A stretch of 8,265 bases of DNA from an uncultured bacterium (GTDB lineage Bacteria; Cyanobacteriota; Vampirovibrionia; Gastranaerophilales; Gastranaerophilaceae), in assembly GCA_948684385.1 (NCBI GenBank), contig CAPQCU010000036.1:1-8265 (forward strand). Reading direction: 5' to 3'. The notes under the pieces were generated by a model. The model searched no databases. It was given only the letters and a program-made list of their open reading frames with translations, and was not told the DNA's origin. This document shows, piece after piece, positions 1 through 5,506 of the stretch (positions are counted from its first letter, which is position 1; each line of letters starts with the position of its first letter). A program made the position numbers and the translations under genes.

Positions 1-13
1 AAAAAACAACCAT

Positions 14-40
14 GGGAATTCTGCAAAGGGTTCCCTTTTT
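14..40 (+). terminator. Weak hairpin plus T-tract, possible terminator of an upstream gene
   Basis: GGGAA at 14-18 can pair with TTCCC at 31-35, leaving a 12-base loop, and a run of five T follows at 36-40. This is the general form of an intrinsic terminator, but the stem is only 5 bp and the loop is long, so it would be weak. An upstream gene is not visible in the window, which limits the call. Confidence 0.25.
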
Positions 41-43
41 CTT

Positions 44-145
44 GGGGGGGGGTAAATGTAATGGGTTGGATTTGAGGCTACAAGCTTAGTATCCTACTGA
101 GGGGGGGAAATAGGGGTAAATGGGGGTAAATATATTGGGTTTGGG
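44..145 (+). other. Cluster of G-tracts (potential G-quadruplex region)
   Basis: Within 100 bases of an otherwise AT-rich sequence the plus strand carries G runs of 9 (44-52), 3 (62-64), 7 (101-107), 4 (113-116), 5 (122-126), 3 (137-139) and 3 (143-145). The last four runs are separated by loops of 5, 10 and 3 bases, which fits a three-layer G-quadruplex if the second loop of 10 is tolerated. The tracts are all on the same strand and mostly belong to the dispersed repeat copies listed separately. Whether a quadruplex forms is inference. Confidence 0.5.
48..84 (+). repeat. Dispersed G-rich repeat, copy A
   Basis: This copy starts with five G and TAAATGTA, then TGGG, and ends in ACAAG. It matches copy C at 3498-3534 at 31 of 37 positions without gaps. 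Weaker similarity continues to about position 98, where TACT recurs at 3545-3548. It is preceded by four further G, giving a run of nine. The TAA of the repeat (53-55) also closes an open frame that runs in from the left window edge (from base 2), but 17 codons is too short to claim a gene. Confidence 0.75.
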
Positions 146-159
146 TTTGAGTTTACTAG
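122..159 (+). repeat. Dispersed G-rich repeat, copy B
   Basis: This copy begins GGGGGTAAAT and has ATTGGG, TTTGAG and a final TTAC/AG end, in the same order as copy C. Aligned with copy C it needs one inserted base and about six substitutions. It is preceded at 113-121 by an extra copy of the head motif GGGGTAAAT, so the head is tandemly duplicated here. It lies 33 bases upstream of the MFS promoter, on the same strand as copies A and C. Confidence 0.65.
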
Positions 160-191
160 CTTTGGATTATTCAGAAGGGTAGTAATTCTGA

Positions 192-220
192 TTGACACCA
201 GCCTTTATTAGCAGTAAATT
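192..220 (+). promoter_or_regulatory. Sigma-70-type promoter of the MFS gene
   Basis: A perfect -35 box TTGACA (192-197) is followed after exactly 17 bases by TAAATT (215-220), which matches 4 of 6 positions of the -10 consensus. Transcription would start near 227, only about four bases before the ATG at 231. The first T of the -35 box also opens an in-frame TTG codon, which would be a misleading start if chosen by length alone. Confidence 0.6.
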
Positions 221-230
221 AATCATTGGT

Positions 231-1463
231 ATGAAAAACAAGGGTATACTTTTTACACTAATATTGTTGGGAGCGTTTTTTTATTTCTTTGCTAATTTTC
301 AAAGAATAGCGATTCCGGGTGCTGTTTTTGACTTACTGCAGCACGAGCTTAACGTAAGTGCGCCTTATATCACTGCTTTTGGTGCAATATTTATGTATAT
401 CTATGCTTTTAACCAGCTTGTAATCGGAGTTCTTGTTGACAGATACGGCGGACTTAGAGTAATGCTTACAGGAGGTATAATCCTTGGTATTGGTGCTTTG
501 CTTTTCCCGATTTCTTCAAATCTGCCCCTTATGTATTTTTCAAGAGCGCTGGTCGGGCTTGGAGGAAGTACTTTTTATTTAAGCTTAATCAGAGAGCTTC
601 GCGGGCTTTTCTCAGATAAAAACTTCGGGCTTGCGATTTCTGTAATGCTCTTTATCGGGTATACCGGAGGAATTGCGGCAAATGCGCCTTTTGTTTTTGC
701 TATGCGCTATATGAGCTGGCGGGAAATTCTTGTGATTTTAGCGGGAGTAATTATTCTTGGAGTTGTAGTGTTTGCGCTTTTATCTTCCAGGATTAAGAAG
801 CCGGAAGTTAATAAACAGGTTAAGCTCAGGACTCTGCCTTTCAGGCTTGTGCTGCATAAACGCCACAATCGAAATTTGTTTAGTTTTGCTTGCTGTAATT
901 TTGGGATTTCTTACGCTATTCAGACTATTATCGGCAAAAAATTCCTGGAAGATTTTTGCCTGATGAGCTCGGCTAAAGCTGCAATAGTGCTTTCAATTAT
1001 GGCTGTAATTGCGGCTGTATTTAATATTGTGAATGCTTCTATGTGCAAAATTTGTCACAACCACAGGGTTATGTTCTTAAAAAATGCGGCTTTAATAACT
1101 TTTTTATCTTTGCTAACTATTTGTATTCTGCTTATTTTTAACATAAGAACAGACTGGATAGCTTTGATTTTCTGTATCTTAGCTGCAAATGCAAGCTTAA
1201 CTTCTCTGCTTGTGCCTGTTCTGCATCTTACAAACAGAAAGATGGTTTCAAGTACGGCTGTTAGCATAATGAATTTCTGCTTCTTTATGATGGTTGGGTT
1301 TCTGGGAACTGTAATGGGATTTTTGTTAAATCTATTCCCGCCGGAAAAAATCGGAAATGTTCAGGTCTACTCAAGCCATTCTTATCTTGCAGTGTTCGGC
1401 TTGTTCTTTGTGCTGAGCGTATTTGAACTATACAAGGCTCAAAAGCTTTGTAATAAGTATTGA
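231..1463 (+). CDS. MFS transporter, substrate unknown
   Basis: A 410-residue integral membrane protein of the major facilitator superfamily, which moves small solutes across the inner membrane with a 12-helix fold. The diagnostic motif A between helices 2 and 3 is clear (GVLVDRYGGLR, residues 66-76), and helix 4 carries the expected arginine (SRALVGLGG, about 104-112). Hydrophobic segments run through both halves, separated by a basic central loop at about 187-225. The length is normal for the family. I chose ATG at 231 over the in-frame TTG at 192 because the TTG lies inside the -35 box and because MKNKG leads directly into helix 1. There is no Shine-Dalgarno sequence before this ATG. The 3' end overlaps the end of coaE on the other strand by 36 bp. 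No motif reveals the substrate, and the neighbours give no hint. Confidence 0.88.
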   Translation: MKNKGILFTLILLGAFFYFFANFQRIAIPGAVFDLLQHELNVSAPYITAFGAIFMYIYAFNQLVIGVLVDRYGGLRVMLTGGIILGIGALLFPISSNLPLMYFSRALVGLGGSTFYLSLIRELRGLFSDKNFGLAISVMLFIGYTGGIAANAPFVFAMRYMSWREILVILAGVIILGVVVFALLSSRIKKPEVNKQVKLRTLPFRLVLHKRHNRNLFSFACCNFGISYAIQTIIGKKFLEDFCLMSSAKAAIVLSIMAVIAAVFNIVNASMCKICHNHRVMFLKNAALITFLSLLTICILLIFNIRTDWIALIFCILAANASLTSLLVPVLHLTNRKMVSSTAVSIMNFCFFMMVGFLGTVMGFLLNLFPPEKIGNVQVYSSHSYLAVFGLFFVLSVFELYKAQKLCNKY

Positions 1464-1946
1464 TGTCTGTTTTTCGAGATTTTCTAAGTCGGAATTATTA
1501 TCAATAACAAAATCTGATTTTTTGATTTTTTCTTCCTGTGGTATTTGTGCGTTTATTCTTAACAAAGCTTCTTCTTTTGTTAAGTTATTACGCTTCATAA
1601 GCCTATCAAGGCGTAAGTTTTCATCTGCAGCAACAAAAATAATTTTATCAAACATTTCATCAAATCCTGTTTCAAACAGAAGCGGAATGGAGATGAAAAC
1701 GATTTTTTCTTCTTTTTGAAAAATTTCCAGAATCTCTTCTTTGACTTTCGGATGAATGAACTCTTCCAGCTCTTTTCTTGCTTTTGGATCTCTAAAAACT
1801 TTTGCACCCAGAGCTTTTCTATCAACATTACCTAAAAACTTATGTGCAATTTTATCAGCATCATAAACAGGAAAACTTTCGGCAATAATTTTTTCTACCA
1901 GAGATTTTCCGGAAGCAATATTACCCGTTATCGCAACTTTTAGCAT
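1428..1946 (-). CDS. coaE: Dephospho-CoA kinase (short form)
   Basis: CoaE phosphorylates the 3'-hydroxyl of dephospho-CoA with ATP, the last step of coenzyme A synthesis, in the cytoplasm. The 172-residue product has the P-loop GNIASGKS (8-15), the DAD motif (29-31) at the substrate site, EFIHP (62-66), IPLLFE (87-92), and the late RINAQ...EEK...DFVIDN block (130-150). The usual length is about 200 residues. The shortfall is internal: after the DADKIAH helix, about 22 residues normally present before the (V/I)DR.AL segment are absent, while everything on both sides aligns. The start is ATG at 1946, with GAGGG three bases upstream on the coding strand. The gene begins inside the end of rluB (26 bp overlap), so it is probably translated from the same mRNA. 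Its end overlaps the MFS gene. Identity is secure; full activity is likely but not proven because of the gap. Confidence 0.92.
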   Translation of the reverse strand: MLKVAITGNIASGKSLVEKIIAESFPVYDADKIAHKFLGNVDRKALGAKVFRDPKARKELEEFIHPKVKEEILEIFQKEEKIVFISIPLLFETGFDEMFDKIIFVAADENLRLDRLMKRNNLTKEEALLRINAQIPQEEKIKKSDFVIDNNSDLENLEKQTSILITKLLSLV

Positions 1947-2682
1947 ATTCCCTCTTAATTTTTGCGATATAGTTTTTAAGCTCTTTTACCTGTTTGGGCT
2001 TAATAGCTTTGATATCACCGCGTCTTAAGCCTTCAATTGTAACTGTTGCGTGCTGTGTGCGTTTCAAGCTTTCAACTTCAAACCCGAGTTTTGCAAACAT
2101 TTTTCTAATCTGGCGGTTAATGCCCTGATAAAGTACGACCTGAATAGCAGAAGATTTTGAAGTGATTTCTAAAGGTAAAGTTTCTGCATAAGCTATTCTC
2201 TTTTCACCTGTATCAGTCTCAATTTTTATACCGTTAAGCATTTTTTCTGCGTGTTCGGGAGTAAATTTACCGTTTATGTGCACAAGATAAACTTTCGGAA
2301 CTTTAATTGACGGGTGTGTCATTTCGTTAATAAACTCCCCGTCATTTGTCAGGATAATAAGTCCGGTGGAATCTTTATCCAGCCTGCCTACGGGTTTTAG
2401 GTGATGAAGTTCTTGAGGAATTATATCGTAAATTGTTTTACGGTTCTTCTCATCATCAGCTGTCGTAATAAATCCTGCAGGCTTGTAAAACTTGTAGTAT
2501 TCAAGTTTTTGAGGTTTAACAAGCTTGCCGTCTATGTACACTTTATCTTTCTCGCGTACGTGAAAGCCCAGCATATCAATAACTTTGTCATTAACCTTAA
2601 CTCTGCCTTCTAAGATAAGTTCATCCGCTTTTCTCCTCGAACAGATACCGGTCGATGCGATGTATTTGTTTAGTCTCGGCAT
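1921..2682 (-). CDS. rluB: rRNA pseudouridine synthase, RsuA/RluB family
   Basis: This enzyme isomerises a specific uridine of ribosomal RNA to pseudouridine. The 253-residue protein has an N-terminal S4 RNA-binding domain (about 2-48, with LNKYIAS.GICSRRKADELI) followed by the RsuA-type catalytic domain. The catalytic motif GRLDKDSTGLI spans 99-109, with D102 as the nucleophile, and YQGINRQIRKMF (about 185-196) is the conserved late motif. Length and layout fit RluB/YpuL-type proteins, which act on 23S rRNA helix 89. RsuA (16S rRNA) has the same architecture, so the exact target is inferred. The start at 2682 has AAAAGGG six bases upstream, placed inside the last codons of the thioesterase gene, which overlaps by 13 bp. 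The gene is therefore in one operon with the thioesterase and coaE. Confidence 0.88.
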   Translation of the reverse strand: MPRLNKYIASTGICSRRKADELILEGRVKVNDKVIDMLGFHVREKDKVYIDGKLVKPQKLEYYKFYKPAGFITTADDEKNRKTIYDIIPQELHHLKPVGRLDKDSTGLIILTNDGEFINEMTHPSIKVPKVYLVHINGKFTPEHAEKMLNGIKIETDTGEKRIAYAETLPLEITSKSSAIQVVLYQGINRQIRKMFAKLGFEVESLKRTQHATVTIEGLRRGDIKAIKPKQVKELKNYIAKIKREYAKSCDNG

Positions 2683-3086
2683 AACAAACCCTTTTCAAGT
2701 TTTGATTTTAAAACTTCAGGCATTTCTCTGTACAACCTGCCTTCATTGTTCACAGCAACTGTCTCAAACTCTGCTATAATATGCAAAGCGCCGGTTTGTG
2801 CGTTTCTTATTTTTTGACCGAATGTTATTCTTATAGGAGTAAGTTCTTTGATACAAGTCTCAATAACTACTCTGTCGTCCAATTTCGCAGAAGATTTGTA
2901 TCTGACATTCATGTTAGTAACAGGAATTGCGATATCATTCTTTTTTAACTCGACTAAGTCCAGACCAAGTTTGTCGCATAGCTCGACTCTGCCCTGTTCC
3001 ATCCATCTTAAATAAGCTCCGTGCCACACAACACCATAAGCGTCGGTATCTGCGTAATAAACTCTTTGCGTAAATTCATGTTTCAT
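2670..3086 (-). CDS. Acyl-CoA thioesterase, YbgC/4HBT hotdog family
   Basis: A 138-residue single-domain hotdog protein that hydrolyses acyl-CoA thioesters. The family signature YYADTDAYGVVWHGAYLRWMEQGR spans residues 10-33: D15 corresponds to the catalytic aspartate, with H22 in the conserved VVxH position. A second conserved stretch, VRYKSSAKLDD, follows at about 61-71. Known members act on short or medium chain acyl-CoA, 4-hydroxybenzoyl-CoA or, in cyanobacteria, dihydroxynaphthoyl-CoA, and the substrate cannot be read from this sequence. I chose ATG at 3086 over the in-frame ATG at 3137 because the added 17 residues do not match the family and would run into the divergent gloA start. There is no Shine-Dalgarno, and a -10 box ends 7 bp before the ATG. 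It is the first gene of the thioesterase-rluB-coaE group. A tol-pal context, common for ybgC, is not seen. Confidence 0.88.
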   Translation of the reverse strand: MKHEFTQRVYYADTDAYGVVWHGAYLRWMEQGRVELCDKLGLDLVELKKNDIAIPVTNMNVRYKSSAKLDDRVVIETCIKELTPIRITFGQKIRNAQTGALHIIAEFETVAVNNEGRLYREMPEVLKSKLEKGLLCRD

Positions 3087-3092
3087 AATAAA

Positions 3093-3100
3093 ATTATAAT
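3093..3100. promoter_or_regulatory. Symmetric -10 element shared by two divergent genes
   Basis: The octamer ATTATAAT is its own reverse complement, so it contains a perfect TATAAT on both strands (plus 3095-3100; minus 3098-3093). It sits in the 32-bp gap between the start codons of the thioesterase (3086, minus) and gloA (3119, plus). Rightward transcription would start near 3107, just at the gloA Shine-Dalgarno. Leftward transcription would start near 3086, on the ATG itself. I see no convincing -35 box on either side, so the call rests on the -10 boxes and the gene arrangement. Confidence 0.5.
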
Positions 3101-3105
3101 AACAC

Positions 3106-3113
3106 GAAGGGGG
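3106..3113 (+). promoter_or_regulatory. Ribosome binding site of gloA
   Basis: GAAGGGGG lies five bases (all A) before the ATG at 3119. It fixes the start of the glyoxalase gene and contrasts with the divergent thioesterase, which has no such site. Confidence 0.7.
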
Positions 3114-3118
3114 AAAAA

Positions 3119-3505
3119 ATGAAATTTTTACATACAATGATTAGGGTTAAAAACATTGAAGAATCTTTGAAATTTTACACAGAAGTTCTGAACATGAAGT
3201 TTGACCACAAAAAGCGTCTTGAAGACTGCTGGCTTTATTTTTTGACAGATGAGGATAATACTTGTCAAATAGAGCTTACGGTTAATGACGATATACCGGA
3301 ATGTGGATATAATATTGGTTCAGGCTTTGGTCATTTCGCGTTTTCGGTTGAATCTCTTGATGCTTTTACTGCAAAAATAGCAAAGCTCGGTTACGAGTAT
3401 CTCTATCCTCCGTTTGATTTGAACGGTAAGGGCACGAAGATAGCGTTTATAGCAGATCCTGACGGTTATGAAATTGAACTTATTGAAAAAGTTATCTGGG
3501 GGTAA
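3119..3505 (+). CDS. gloA: Glyoxalase I (lactoylglutathione lyase)
   Basis: Glyoxalase I converts the hemithioacetal of methylglyoxal and glutathione to S-lactoylglutathione, the first step of methylglyoxal detoxification in the cytoplasm. The 128-residue VOC-fold protein aligns along its length with the short bacterial, nickel-type enzyme. All four metal ligands are at the expected places (H5, E52, H72, E120), as is R9, a glutathione-binding position. The C-terminal block DPDGYEIELIE (113-123) is typical. The E. coli enzyme is about 135 residues. Here the protein stops soon after the conserved block, with a final Trp-Gly and the TAA formed by the first bases of G-rich repeat copy C. The start is fixed by a strong ribosome binding site. 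The gene appears monocistronic, and no gloB is in view. If the host lacks glutathione, another low-molecular-weight thiol would be the substrate partner; that cannot be judged here. Confidence 0.9.
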   Translation: MKFLHTMIRVKNIEESLKFYTEVLNMKFDHKKRLEDCWLYFLTDEDNTCQIELTVNDDIPECGYNIGSGFGHFAFSVESLDAFTAKIAKLGYEYLYPPFDLNGKGTKIAFIADPDGYEIELIEKVIWG

Positions 3506-3534
3506 ATGTATTGGGCTGGTTTTGGGCTTACAAG
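3498..3534 (+). repeat. Dispersed G-rich repeat, copy C, overlapping the gloA stop codon
   Basis: This copy matches copy A at 31 of 37 positions and copy B with one gap. Its GGGGGTAA start encodes the last residues and the stop codon (3503-3505) of gloA, so the element forms the end of that gene and the beginning of its 3' untranslated region. Its orientation is the same as the other two copies. No target-site duplication or transposase is seen. Confidence 0.75.
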
Positions 3535-3572
3535 TAGTGTGTAATACTCTTTAACATTTCTTTACAAAAGCG

Positions 3573-3592
3573 CAATTTTTCTAAAAAAATTG
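3573..3592. repeat. A/T-rich 8-bp inverted repeat before a promoter
   Basis: CAATTTTT (3573-3580) and AAAAATTG (3585-3592) are exact reverse complements around a 4-base loop. The right arm overlaps the -35 box of the next promoter by three bases. The stem is almost all A/T and has no T-tail, so it is a poor terminator for gloA. The A and T tracts just upstream of the -35 box resemble an UP element, which would raise promoter activity. Confidence 0.35.
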
Positions 3593-3619
3593 ACTTTATA
3601 TATATGAAGGTTAAATAAT
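3590..3619 (+). promoter_or_regulatory. Strong sigma-70-type promoter of the 50-residue gene
   Basis: TTGACT (3590-3595, 5 of 6 consensus) and AATAAT (3614-3619, 5 of 6) are separated by 18 bases and preceded by A/T tracts. The start site would be near 3626, giving a 5' leader of about 20 bases that contains the Shine-Dalgarno at 3635-3640. Confidence 0.6.
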
Positions 3620-3634
3620 AGGTAAGATTTTTTT

Positions 3635-3640
3635 AGGAGG
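3635..3640 (+). promoter_or_regulatory. Consensus ribosome binding site of the 50-residue gene
   Basis: AGGAGG, the full Shine-Dalgarno core, lies five bases before the ATG at 3646. This is one of the two best-looking sites in the window and is the main reason for accepting the short reading frame as a gene. Confidence 0.75.
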
Positions 3641-3645
3641 TTGGC

Positions 3646-3798
3646 ATGAATATTGCAATGAGAAAATTAGCGATGTTGGAAAAAGAGTTTATTCAACGTG
3701 AAGAGTCAGCAAGATTAGAAGGTTACACTTCTTCTCCAATTGATCGTGAGTTTAAAGAAAAAATTACAAAACTTATGGATCAAGTTCGATTTATTTGA
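3646..3798 (+). CDS. Small 50-residue hypothetical protein
   Basis: The reading frame runs from ATG at 3646 to TGA at 3796-3798. I do not recognise the family. The protein is highly charged, with ten Lys/Arg and nine Glu/Asp, and has no cysteine, no signal peptide and no membrane segment. It reads as two helices: about residues 2-25 (MRKLAMLEKEFIQREESARL, amphipathic) and about 33-48 (DREFKEKITKLMDQVR), joined by a turn with Tyr-Thr-Ser-Ser-Pro. That suggests a small cytoplasmic helical hairpin that may bind a partner or dimerise. Support for it being real comes from its own promoter, a consensus AGGAGG and a clean start. Its last 19 bases overlap the end of the convergent ABC exporter gene, so the two 3' ends are antisense to each other. 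Function is unknown. Confidence 0.72.
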   Translation: MNIAMRKLAMLEKEFIQREESARLEGYTSSPIDREFKEKITKLMDQVRFI

Positions 3799-5495
3799 GA
3801 TAAGTCAACAAGCTCTTTAAAGTCGGAATTTTTAGAAACAAGTTCTTCAAACGCTGCGATATCTTCTATCTCAGCGTTTTTCATAAATACAATCCTGTCA
3901 GCAGTCTTGATTGTTGAAAGCCTGTGAGCAATTGCGATTATTGTTTTTTCGCCTTTTAAAGAGTTTAAAACATTACAAATCTCATCTTCTGTTTTTAAAT
4001 CGAGAGAAGAAGTTGCTTCGTCTAAAATCAAAATATCAGGGTCGGAATAAAGAGCTCTCGCTATTGCAATACGCTGCTTTTGACCTTGCGAAAAACCTGT
4101 CGAATCAACAAACGGGTTGGCATCTATTCCTTCCGGATAATTTTTGATTATGAAATCATAAAGCTGTGCTTTTTTAAGCGCGCTTATGACACGCTCTTCG
4201 TCATAGTCTTGAGCTCCGAAAGTTATGTTATCTTTGATGCTGCCGTTAATTAAGCTAAGCTCCTGCGGAATATACCCGATTTTTAAAGGTTTATTGTCGG
4301 CATTTCCGTCAATTAAAATTTCTCCACACTGAGGTGTCAACAATCCTGAAATGATATCTACAAGAGTTGTTTTTCCGGCTCCGGAAACTCCTGCTATTCC
4401 TATAAACTCACCCCTTTTGATTTTTAGGTTGATATTCTTTAAAACCGGTTTTCCTGTTTCATATCCGTAGTTTATGTTTTTAAGTTCAATAGAGTCTTTA
4501 AATCTATAAAATTCCTGAACTTTAAGCTCCGGTGTATTTTTTATGTCAAAGCTTTCACAAAGAGATAAAAATTCCTTAACAATCGGTTTTGCGATGTTTA
4601 TACCGTTTAAGTTAACCTGAATTCTCGAAATGGTAGGTGCCAAACGAAAAATGGCAGATACTATTACGGCAAATGATGCAACCAGCTTTTCAGGTTCGCT
4701 TATGTTTTCTATAGAAATTACAGATAGCAGAACAAAAAGCAATATTATTATAAAAGGTTCTGTGACGTAAGGTGGAATTGTGTTGTAAAACAAAGTCTCC
4801 TGACCGATTTTAAAGAATTTGTAAATCGCATTTTTGTAGTTTTCAAAAAAGAATTTTTCGTTTCCTGAAACTTTTACTCCTTTTATGTTTAAGACAACTT
4901 CGTTTGAACGCTGGTTGTAGAGTACTGAAGCGGAGCTTTGTCTTTCTGCAATATTTTTAAGCTTGGGTTTAAACATAAGGTTTTGAATTGCTATAAGTGC
5001 GAACGCAAAAAGTGTCGTAATTGCAGTTGCGATTGGAAATTTTATTACTAAGAATAGGGAAATTAATCCGAAAATAAAGAAGTTTACATTAAGATTTAAG
5101 AGTCTCAAGATGTAGTTACTTATTACATTCGGTATAAGAAATCCGAGAATGTTTTCTTTTTTTGCAAGCGGGATTTTTGAAGTTTTTTCGTAACTTGAAG
5201 ATAGAAAATATTTCATAAAACTTAGATTAATTTCTGCTTCAATGTTTTTAATAAATTTTGATTGCAAAAATGTGTAGAATATCATAAAAATATTTTTTGC
5301 AAGAAAAAGAACGATGATTGCAATTCCTAACAATAAAGATGTGCTGCCTGACTCTTTATCAAGGAGTTTTATTATAAAAGGATAAGTAAGCGCAACTCCG
5401 AAAAGCTCTAAAATACCTACAATTAAAGATAAAAAAGAATACTTTATAAAAGCGGTCTTATTCTTGTTAAAATATTTAAAAAATGTTCTTTGCAT
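3780..5495 (-). CDS. Type I ABC exporter (fused membrane and ATPase domains), PglK/MsbA-like
   Basis: A 571-residue half-transporter that would act as a homodimer in the inner membrane, using ATP to export or flip a substrate. The N-terminal membrane domain (about 15-305) has some six helices. Its first segment, ELFGVALTYPFIIKLL (30-45), and the stretch FRLAPTISRIQ (283-293) resemble lipid-linked oligosaccharide flippases of the PglK/WlaB type. The ATPase domain (about 335-565) has Walker A GVSGAGKT (369-376), Q-loop Q411, Walker B ILILDE (488-493), D-loop SSLD (496-499) and H-loop H524. The signature is FSQGQ (468-472) instead of LSGGQ, and the usual charged VGExG segment before it reads VDSTG. 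The ATG at 5495 has no Shine-Dalgarno. No glycan genes are nearby, so the substrate is inferred only as a possible lipid or glycolipid. Family is certain, subfamily moderate. Confidence 0.88.
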   Translation of the reverse strand: MQRTFFKYFNKNKTAFIKYSFLSLIVGILELFGVALTYPFIIKLLDKESGSTSLLLGIAIIVLFLAKNIFMIFYTFLQSKFIKNIEAEINLSFMKYFLSSSYEKTSKIPLAKKENILGFLIPNVISNYILRLLNLNVNFFIFGLISLFLVIKFPIATAITTLFAFALIAIQNLMFKPKLKNIAERQSSASVLYNQRSNEVVLNIKGVKVSGNEKFFFENYKNAIYKFFKIGQETLFYNTIPPYVTEPFIIILLFVLLSVISIENISEPEKLVASFAVIVSAIFRLAPTISRIQVNLNGINIAKPIVKEFLSLCESFDIKNTPELKVQEFYRFKDSIELKNINYGYETGKPVLKNINLKIKRGEFIGIAGVSGAGKTTLVDIISGLLTPQCGEILIDGNADNKPLKIGYIPQELSLINGSIKDNITFGAQDYDEERVISALKKAQLYDFIIKNYPEGIDANPFVDSTGFSQGQKQRIAIARALYSDPDILILDEATSSLDLKTEDEICNVLNSLKGEKTIIAIAHRLSTIKTADRIVFMKNAEIEDIAAFEELVSKNSDFKELVDLSQINRT

Positions 5496-5506
5496 ATAAA
5501 TATCTT

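Noticed and set aside
2..55. Open frame from the left edge ending at the TAA of repeat copy A, possibly the tail of an upstream gene
   Set aside because: Only 17 codons are visible, ending in three glycines encoded by a G run; another frame from the edge is equally open to position 90. No protein family is recognisable.
44..107. G9 and G7 runs as a phase-variable switch
   Set aside because: They lie neither in a coding sequence nor between the -35 and -10 boxes, and the nearest promoter starts at 192, so length change would not obviously switch expression.
1423..1719. Plus-strand open frame of 98 codons across coaE
   Set aside because: It is antisense to a clear coaE, has no ribosome binding site and no recognisable domain.
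3087..3137. Longer thioesterase from ATG 3137
   Set aside because: The extra 17 residues are unlike the family, and the start would overlap the gloA ribosome binding site and start codon.
3573..3592. Inverted repeat as the intrinsic terminator of gloA
   Set aside because: The stem is almost entirely A/T, there is no T-tail, and it overlaps the -35 box of the next promoter.
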